From the NCBI RefSeq assembly GCF_001855565.1, contig NZ_MKCR01000010.1:1-64000 (forward strand): DNA of 64,000 bases, written 5' to 3'. The notes below the pieces were generated by a model. That model was given only the letters and a program-made list of their open reading frames with translations. It ran no database searches and was not told the origin of the DNA. Below, in pieces: positions 56,649 through 64,000 of the stretch. Each line of letters begins with the position of its first letter. The first letter of the stretch is position 1. Source of the DNA: Chromobacterium amazonense (GTDB taxonomy: Bacteria; Pseudomonadota; Gammaproteobacteria; Burkholderiales; Chromobacteriaceae). The position numbers and the translations under genes were made by a program.

Positions 56649-56658
56649 TGCGTGGCGG

Positions 56659-57456
56659 TCATCGCTCGAAGGTGATCAAATCCCGATAGGCATGCCAGCT
56701 GGCCAGCGCCAGCACCGGCATGATGATGATCAGGCCCAGATAATAGGTGGCGAAACCCACCACCGTCATCGCCACAATGATAGCGGCCCACACGCCCATC
56801 GTCAGCACATTGCGGTACACCGCCCGCACGCTGGCGATCATGGAGGTGACGGCATCCACATCCTTGTCCAGCAACAGCGGTATCGATACCACGCTGACCG
56901 AGAACACCAACTGGGCGAACAAGAAACCGACGGCGAAATAGGCGATCAGGAATTCCAGATTTTCGGCGTGGAAAGCATCGGCGACGATCTCGTTCAGATT
57001 CGGCAGCGCGGCTGTGTCGTAGAACAGCGCGAACATCAATAAAGACACGCGAAACCATCCGAACACCAACACGGCCAGCAACACGGCATAGAGGCTGAAA
57101 CCAGGCATGTTGACGCGCCAAGAGGTCACGCTGTGCAGCAGCTTGACCCTACCGTGGCCATCAAACGCTTCCATCTGCTTGGCGATGTCGTACAGGCCGA
57201 TGGCCAGAAACGGGCCGGCGAGCAGGAAAATGGTGGCGAAAGTAATCACCAGCTCCGGCGCCTGATCGACATAAGCCCCCAGCAAATACCCCATCAGCAC
57301 GAATATCGCGCCATAGAACAGGCAATCGGCAGGGGCCTTCTGGAAGTCGCGGAAGCCCTTGCGCAACCACTGCAGGGCTTGCGCCGGCTCCACCTTGCGC
57401 GGCACCGGGCGCACCTGTGGCGTTTCATGATCATGATCGTGATGTAGCACATCCAT
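56659..57456 (-). CDS. DUF2189 family membrane protein
   Basis: A 265-aa inner-membrane protein. A His/Asp-rich N-terminus (MDVLHHDHDHETPQ) could bind metal. The ALQWLRKGFRDFQKAPADCLFYG motif, typical of DUF2189, precedes about six membrane helices. The function is unknown. ATG 57456 has GGGGGTGTGCC upstream. First gene of a unit with the dehydrogenase. Confidence 0.85.
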   Translation of the reverse strand: MDVLHHDHDHETPQVRPVPRKVEPAQALQWLRKGFRDFQKAPADCLFYGAIFVLMGYLLGAYVDQAPELVITFATIFLLAGPFLAIGLYDIAKQMEAFDGHGRVKLLHSVTSWRVNMPGFSLYAVLLAVLVFGWFRVSLLMFALFYDTAALPNLNEIVADAFHAENLEFLIAYFAVGFLFAQLVFSVSVVSIPLLLDKDVDAVTSMIASVRAVYRNVLTMGVWAAIIVAMTVVGFATYYLGLIIIMPVLALASWHAYRDLITFER

Positions 57457-57594
57457 GGCACACCCCCTTGGGTTGCATAAAGATTACAGGTAACGAGGCC
57501 TGAATTTCGTTATATGCCAAGCACGGGAAAACACAAAGCCGGCGGCCGGCTGCTACAATCGCCGAGTTGCAACCATTTGCGTGAAGGAATCAGC

Positions 57595-57921
57595 ATGAGC
57601 GAATTGATCATCGAAGAACTGGCACTCGGCGAAGGCGCCGAAGCCGTGGCAGGACAGGAAGTCACCGTGCATTACACCGGCTGGCTGACCGACGGCACCA
57701 AGTTCGACTCCAGCAAGGATCGCATGCAGCCGTTCAGCTTCCCGCTGGGCGCCGGTTACGTGATCAAGGGTTGGGACCAGGGTGTTCAGGGCATGAAAGT
57801 CGGCGGCAAGCGCAAGCTGACCATCCCGTCCGAACTCGGCTACGGCGCGCGCGGCGCCGGCGGCGTGATCCCGCCGCACGCCACGCTGGTATTCGAAGTG
57901 GAGCTGCTGCAGGTGGGTTAA
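57595..57921 (+). CDS. FKBP-type peptidyl-prolyl isomerase
   Basis: A 108-aa single-domain FKBP. The active-site residues appear in [44 protein letters not shown] and [14 protein letters not shown]. There is no signal peptide, so it is cytosolic. GAAGGAA precedes ATG 57595. A TACAAT at 57554-57559 may be the -10. Convergent with dedA. Confidence 0.94.
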   Translation: MSELIIEELALGEGAEAVAGQEVTVHYTGWLTDGTKFDSSKDRMQPFSFPLGAGYVIKGWDQGVQGMKVGGKRKLTIPSELGYGARGAGGVIPPHATLVFEVELLQVG

Positions 57922-57938
57922 GCGGCGCCGCAGCCAGC

Positions 57939-57970
57939 AAAAAGGCCATCTCATTGGAGACGGCCTTTTT
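57939..57970. terminator. Terminator between FKBP and dedA genes
   Basis: AAAAAGGCC...TCTC pairs with GAGA...GGCCTTTTT around ATTG with one A/C mismatch; it serves both directions. Confidence 0.85.
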
Positions 57971-57988
57971 CTTTGGACGAAAATGCGC

Positions 57989-58606
57989 TTATTTTTTGAC
58001 GCAAGCCATGCGGCGGCGGCGGTACCATACAAAACCCACCCCCAGCAGCAGCAAGGCCACTACGCTCAGGATGCCGGCCTGGCCTCTATGCACCATCATC
58101 ATCAGCCAGTCGCGGTTGGCCGCGCCGTAGTAGCCCAGATAGACCCATACCGGCACCGAGATCAGCGCGGCGAAGCCATCCATCAACAGGAAGCGCCAAT
58201 AAGGCACGCGACGGGTCATGCCGGCCGTGATGAAGATGGGGGAACGCAGCCCCGGCAGGAAGCGGGCGACAAACAGCACCCAGTTGCCGTATTTCTCGAA
58301 TTTTTCCTGCACCGCCTCGAAGCGCTCCTGCGTCAGGATGCGGGAGATGGGTTTGAAGCGCAGCACTTTTTCGCCGAAGATGCGCCCAGCCATGAACATG
58401 CAGCCGTCGCCGACCAGCACGCCGGCCATGCCGACCACGAACATATAGTGCACATTGGTGTAACCCAGGCCGGAAATCACGCCGCCGGCAACCAGGGTGA
58501 TGTCTTCCGGAATCGGCACGCCAAACCCGCAAACCAGCAGCACCGCGAACACGGCGACATATCCGTAGCCGGTGAAGAAGTCTAAAAGTATCTGCAGAGT
58601 ATCCAT
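57989..58606 (-). CDS. DedA-family membrane protein
   Basis: A 205-aa inner-membrane protein of the DedA/VTT (SNARE-associated) family, proposed lipid scramblases or transporters with roles in envelope homeostasis. Motifs: FGVPIPEDITLVAGG near residue 30 (the acidic re-entrant loop), GDGCMFMAGR near 67 and the ARFLPGLRSPIFITAGMTRR loop with its conserved arginines near 115-134. Three C-terminal helices and a basic tail follow. Single gene. Confidence 0.92.
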   Translation of the reverse strand: MDTLQILLDFFTGYGYVAVFAVLLVCGFGVPIPEDITLVAGGVISGLGYTNVHYMFVVGMAGVLVGDGCMFMAGRIFGEKVLRFKPISRILTQERFEAVQEKFEKYGNWVLFVARFLPGLRSPIFITAGMTRRVPYWRFLLMDGFAALISVPVWVYLGYYGAANRDWLMMMVHRGQAGILSVVALLLLGVGFVWYRRRRMACVKK

Positions 58607-58682
58607 CGTTGTTCCGTCTGTCGGCGATCAAGTCAGGGCGACATGGCGGCGGCAGGTCGGCTAAAGTCCAAGCACGGGGGTG

Positions 58683-58688
58683 TATAAT
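58683..58688 (+). promoter_or_regulatory. -10 box of alr
   Basis: A perfect TATAAT lies 30 bases upstream of the alr ATG; the -35 region (TCGGCT) is weak. Confidence 0.5.
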
Positions 58689-58717
58689 AGCACACCTCCC
58701 CTTCACGCTTTCTTGAC

Positions 58718-59791
58718 ATGACTCGTCCTATCCGGCTGGAAATCTCCCTCTCGGCCATTCGCCACAATTTTCTGTTTACCCGCCAGCATGCCCAAGCCCG
58801 CAAGCTGTTCGCCGTGATCAAGGCCGACGCCTACGGCCATGGTGTATTGGACACAGCAAAGACGTTGGCCGACTTGGCCGACGGTTTTGCCCTGCTCAAT
58901 TTCGAAGACGCGGCGCGCTTGCGCGATGCAGGCATCGATCAACCCATCGTATTGCTGGAAGGTCCGTTCGACGCGGCCGAAGCCGCGGCAATGGGCGGCT
59001 ACCGCATCGGCGGCGCCGTCCATTCACAAGAACAGATAGCCTGGCTGGCCAAAGGTTCCGCCGAACGCCCAGTCGAGGCGTGGCTGAAGGTCAACAGCGG
59101 CATGAATCGGCTGGGTTTCCGCCCGCAACAGGCCCACGACGCGCTGGCGAGCTTGCGCGCCCTGCCCATGGTCCGCCCCGCGGCGATCATGACCCACTTC
59201 GCCAGCGCCGACGACGATTACGGCGTGGCCGAGCAATGGGCCCACTTCGCGCCCATCGCCGCGCAAAGCGGCCTGCCGGTCAGCGCCGCCAACTCGGCCG
59301 CCCTGTTGCGCCACCCGCACACCCACGGCGACATCGGCCGTCCCGGCATCGTGCTGTACGGCGCTTCGCCGTTCGAAGACGCCACCGGCGCCGAGCTTGG
59401 CCTGAAGCCGGCGATGACGCTGTCCGCAGACATCATAGGCGTGCAGCAGCTGCAAGCCGGCGACGCCGTCGGCTATGGCCGCCGCTTCATCGCAGACCGC
59501 CCCATGCGCATCGGCATCGCCGCCTGCGGCTATGCCGACGGCTACCCGCGCATCGCCGCCAACGGCACGCCGGTGGCGGTGGATGGAAAGGCCAGCGCCA
59601 CCGTCGGTCGGGTATCGATGGACATGTTGGCAGTCGACCTGAGCCACCTGCCGCAAGCCGGCATCGGCAGCCGCGTCGAGCTGTGGGGCCCGCAAGTGCC
59701 GATTGAAAAAGTGGCCGCCTGCGCCGGCACCATCAGCTACGAGCTGATGAGCGCGGTCATGCCGCGGGTGCCGCGGCTGTTGAAGGATTGA
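58718..59791 (+). CDS. alr: Alanine racemase
   Basis: A 357-aa PLP enzyme giving D-alanine for peptidoglycan. The PLP Lys is in FAVIKADAYGHG (about residue 34). Other motifs are LKVNSGMNRLGF near 127, the phosphate-binding GDIGRPGIVLYG near 205, the catalytic Tyr in ACGYADGYPR near 270 and RVSMDMLAVDL near 297. No ribosome site is obvious before ATG 58718. Ends at a shared terminator with glmM. Confidence 0.96.
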   Translation: MTRPIRLEISLSAIRHNFLFTRQHAQARKLFAVIKADAYGHGVLDTAKTLADLADGFALLNFEDAARLRDAGIDQPIVLLEGPFDAAEAAAMGGYRIGGAVHSQEQIAWLAKGSAERPVEAWLKVNSGMNRLGFRPQQAHDALASLRALPMVRPAAIMTHFASADDDYGVAEQWAHFAPIAAQSGLPVSAANSAALLRHPHTHGDIGRPGIVLYGASPFEDATGAELGLKPAMTLSADIIGVQQLQAGDAVGYGRRFIADRPMRIGIAACGYADGYPRIAANGTPVAVDGKASATVGRVSMDMLAVDLSHLPQAGIGSRVELWGPQVPIEKVAACAGTISYELMSAVMPRVPRLLKD

Positions 59792-59807
59792 GCGCGGCGC
59801 AAGATCA

Positions 59808-59840
59808 AAAAAAATGCCAACCCGAGAGTTGGCATTTTTT
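59808..59840. terminator. Bidirectional terminator between alr and glmM
   Basis: A perfect 10-bp stem AAATGCCAAC/GTTGGCATTT with loop CCGAGA, flanked by A-run and T-run. Confidence 0.9.
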
Positions 59841-59858
59841 CTGCTGAGACAGACAGAA

Positions 59859-61196
59859 TCAGACCACCACCGCCTCGATCGCCTTGGCGATGGCGCTGGC
59901 CCAAGTATCGGCCAGTGTCTTGTCGTCGGCTTCCACCATCACGCGCACCACGGGCTCGGTGCCGGACGGACGCAAGACGACGCGGCCGCGGCCATGCAGC
60001 GCGGCCTCGGCTTCGGCCAGCGGCGCGGCGGCGGCGGCCTTCCAGTCGCAACCGTTATGGCGCACATTGATCAGCGTCTGCGGGAATGGTTGCCAGTCGG
60101 CGCAGATCTCGGCCAGGCTCATGCCCAGTTGCTGCACCGCGGCCAACACCTGCAGGCTGGAGATGATGCCGTCGCCGGTGCTGTGCTTGTCCAGGCACAG
60201 GATGTGGCCGGACGCCTCGCCGCCCACCTGCCAGCCGTCGGCATGCAGCATTTCCAGCACGTAGCGGTCGCCTACCTTGGCGCGGCCGAACGGCACGCCT
60301 TGCTTCTGCAGCGCCAGTTCCATCGCCATATTGGTCATCACCGTGCCGACCACGCCGCCCTTCAGCGCGCCGCAGGCCGCGCGGGCCTTGGCGATGACGT
60401 AGATCAGTTGGTCGCCGTCGTAGACGCGGCCCGCCGCGTCCACCATGATCAGCCGGTCGCCGTCGCCGTCCAGCGCGATGCCGAAGTCGGCCTGATGCTC
60501 CAGCACCGCCATCTGCAGCGTCTTGGGATACGTCGCGCCGACGCGCTCGTTGATGTTGTAGCCGTTGGGCTCGCAACCGATTTCCACCAGCTCGGCGCCC
60601 AGCTCATGGAACACCTTGGGCGCGATGTGGTAGGTGGCGCCATTGGCGCAATCGACTACCAGCTTCAAGCCCTTCAGGCTCATCTCGTTGGGGAAGGTGC
60701 TCTTGCAGAATTCGATGTAGCGGTCGGCGGCGCCTTCGATGCGGCGGGCGCGGCCCAGCTCCAGCGAGGCGTTGGTAGCCATAGGCTGATCCAGCATCGC
60801 TTCGATTTCCAGTTCCAGCGCGTCGTCGAGCTTGTTGCCGCCCTCTGCGAAGAACTTGATGCCGTTATCGTGGAAGGGGTTGTGCGATGCCGAGATCACC
60901 ACGCCGGCCTCCAGGCGCAGCGCGCGGGTCAGGTAGGCGATGCCCGGCGTCGGCAGCGGACCGGTCAGCAAAACGTTCACGCCGGCGGCGGTGAAGCCGG
61001 CCTGTAGCGCGGCCTCCAGCATGTAGCCGGAGATGCGGGTATCCTTGCCGATCAGCACGGTCGGACGGCTGTCCTTGTCATGATCGACCAACACGCGCCC
61101 GGCGGCATAGCCGAGCTTCATCACGAATTCTGGGGTGATCGGAAACTTGCCGACCTCGCCGCGCACGCCATCGGTGCCGAAATATTTGCGACTCAT
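59859..61196 (-). CDS. glmM: Phosphoglucosamine mutase
   Basis: A 445-aa enzyme making glucosamine-1-phosphate for UDP-GlcNAc. The phosphoserine is in [18 protein letters not shown] (about residues 96-113). The metal-binding DGDGDRL loop is near 240 and the sugar-binding [11 protein letters not shown] near 325. The phosphate-binding [14 protein letters not shown] lies near the end. It follows folP and ftsH, as in many proteobacteria. Confidence 0.97.
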   Translation of the reverse strand: MSRKYFGTDGVRGEVGKFPITPEFVMKLGYAAGRVLVDHDKDSRPTVLIGKDTRISGYMLEAALQAGFTAAGVNVLLTGPLPTPGIAYLTRALRLEAGVVISASHNPFHDNGIKFFAEGGNKLDDALELEIEAMLDQPMATNASLELGRARRIEGAADRYIEFCKSTFPNEMSLKGLKLVVDCANGATYHIAPKVFHELGAELVEIGCEPNGYNINERVGATYPKTLQMAVLEHQADFGIALDGDGDRLIMVDAAGRVYDGDQLIYVIAKARAACGALKGGVVGTVMTNMAMELALQKQGVPFGRAKVGDRYVLEMLHADGWQVGGEASGHILCLDKHSTGDGIISSLQVLAAVQQLGMSLAEICADWQPFPQTLINVRHNGCDWKAAAAAPLAEAEAALHGRGRVVLRPSGTEPVVRVMVEADDKTLADTWASAIAKAIEAVVV

Positions 61197-61294
61197 TATG
61201 TTCTCTATCTTCGGTTGGGGACCGATATTCAGACCGTTCCGGTCAATCCAGACGGTATTTTGCCATCAAGCCCAGCGTGAAAACCAGTTTCAGA

Positions 61295-62131
61295 TCAAGA
61301 TTCCCGCAGCGCCTGCCATAGCTGCAAGGCCTGGCGCGTCGCCTTGACGTCGTGCACGCGGATCACCGCCGCGCCTCGCCGCGCCGCCTCCAACGCGGCC
61401 GCCACGCTGGCGCCCAGGCGTTCCGCAGGTTCGGCCTCGCCGGTGATCGCGCCCAGCATGGCCTTGCGCGATAGCCCCACGAGCAGCGGGGCGCCGGCGA
61501 TGCGCTCCACTTCATCCAGACGCTTGAGCAGCGCCAGATTATGTTCCAGCGTTTTGCCGAAGCCGAAACCCGGATCAACCAGCAGCCTTTCGCGGGCGAT
61601 GCCCGCATCCAGGCATAGCTGCGCGCGCCGTTTCAAATACTCCGCCACCTCCGCCACCACGTCGCCATAGGCTGGCTTGTCCTGCATGGTGTCCGGATTG
61701 CCCTGCTTGTGCATCAGGCAAATGGCAGCCTGGCTTTGCGCCGCCACCTGCAGCGCGCCCTCATCCTCCAGCGCCGATACATCGTTGATCAGGTCCACCG
61801 CATCCAGAGCCAGCGCCTCGCGCATCACTTCGGCGCGGCGGGTGTCCAGCGACAGCGGCGCGCCGAGATCGCGCAGTTTCTCCAGCGCCGGCAGCACGCG
61901 CGACATTTCTTCCTGCGGGCTGACGAAAGGCGCGCCAGGACGCGTCGATTCGCCGCCGATGTCCAGAATGTCCGCGCCTTCGGCCAACATCGCCTCCGCG
62001 CGGCGCAAGGCGTCTTCCAGACGGTTGAAACGGCCGCCGTCGGAGAACGAATCCGGCGTGACATTCAGGATGCCCATCACCAGCGGATGGGACAGATCGA
62101 GCGTGAAACGCCCGCACAACAAGGTTTTCAT
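61295..62131 (-). CDS. folP: Dihydropteroate synthase
   Basis: A 278-aa TIM-barrel enzyme joining dihydropterin pyrophosphate with p-aminobenzoate, the sulfonamide target. Loop 1 is MGILNVTPDSFSDGGR (about residues 19-34), loop 2 STRPGAP near 62 and DPGFGFGKTLEHN near 185, with a late IRVHDV. ATG 62131 is chosen; the frame upstream crosses the ftsH terminator. Confidence 0.96.
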   Translation of the reverse strand: MKTLLCGRFTLDLSHPLVMGILNVTPDSFSDGGRFNRLEDALRRAEAMLAEGADILDIGGESTRPGAPFVSPQEEMSRVLPALEKLRDLGAPLSLDTRRAEVMREALALDAVDLINDVSALEDEGALQVAAQSQAAICLMHKQGNPDTMQDKPAYGDVVAEVAEYLKRRAQLCLDAGIARERLLVDPGFGFGKTLEHNLALLKRLDEVERIAGAPLLVGLSRKAMLGAITGEAEPAERLGASVAAALEAARRGAAVIRVHDVKATRQALQLWQALRES

Positions 62132-62175
62132 CTTAATCTCGCGTTCCAGATACCCTGACAAAACAGCGGGCAGTA

Positions 62176-62213
62176 ATGCAAAACCGGGCAAGCCCCTTAA
62201 GGCTTGCCCGGTT
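62176..62213 (-). terminator. Terminator between ftsH and folP
   Basis: A perfect 13-bp stem AACCGGGCAAGCC/GGCTTGCCCGGTT around CCTTAA; on the minus strand it runs into TTTTGC. Confidence 0.8.
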
Positions 62214-62229
62214 GGAGACAGAGACGGGG

Positions 62230-64000
<1,771 letters not shown>

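Overview
The window is about 64 kb of GC-rich chromosome (AT-rich only in a few intergenic patches) from a betaproteobacterium of the order Neisseriales, most like Chromobacterium. The evidence for this is the gene order (rpsU-yqeY-dnaG-rpoD; gmk-rpoZ-spoT; ftsH-folP-glmM; divergent rpsT/murJ and lysR/lysA), the arcDABC arginine deiminase operon, and the protein sequences themselves. Almost all of it is core chromosome. No CRISPR array, rRNA operon, intact prophage or intact insertion sequence was seen. Assignments rest on motif recognition and recall; no database search was run.

Layout. 0-10 kb: the 3' part of a FliD-like protein gene, a GntR regulator with a CynX/NimT-type exporter, a small MITE-like element, the ybbA-ybbP ABC exporter divergent from tesA, an MFS transporter and a peroxiredoxin. 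10-20 kb: a small ribbon-helix-helix-like gene behind a 14-bp palindrome, aspS (apparently non-discriminating) with DUF502 and fmdB genes, a fabI-pta/ptb-ackA acyl-phosphate operon, a second partial copy of the MITE, a TPR gene, rpsT and murJ. 20-30 kb: queF, a DUF2165 gene, rluA, alaX, a POT peptide transporter, lysR/lysA, a BON protein, mltA and a DUF3667 gene. 30-41.6 kb: an integrase relic against a CAU-anticodon tRNA, then rpoD, dnaG, yqeY and rpsU; thiG, thiS, spoT, rpoZ and gmk; a purine permease and apt. 41.7-46 kb: a PadR-controlled envelope operon (padR, a HAAS/DUF4097-like membrane protein, a small HAAS-like membrane protein, a repetitive exported protein), a divergent patatin-like gene and an orphan RebB (R-body) gene. 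46-51 kb: arcDABC. 51-64 kb: a DUF3149 microprotein, a ferredoxin-type flavin reductase, a YeeZ-like SDR, trmB, a glutathione peroxidase, DUF1841, a D-2-hydroxyacid dehydrogenase, DUF2189, an FKBP, DedA, alr, glmM, folP and the 3' part of ftsH.

How the genes work together. The window links translation and RNA modification (aspS, alaX, rluA, trmB, queF, rpsT, rpsU, tRNA), replication and transcription initiation (dnaG, rpoD, rpoZ), stringent response and purine salvage (spoT, gmk, apt, permease), cell wall synthesis and turnover (murJ, alr, lysA, glmM, mltA) and low-oxygen energy conservation (arcDABC behind an FNR/ANR-like box, and substrate-level ATP from ackA). The parts least explained by known biology are the PadR-HAAS envelope operon with its pair of palindromic operators, the orphan rebB, the patatin-like protein with an altered catalytic motif, and the TA-flanked MITE family. 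Intrinsic terminators are unusually easy to see and mark most transcription-unit ends.
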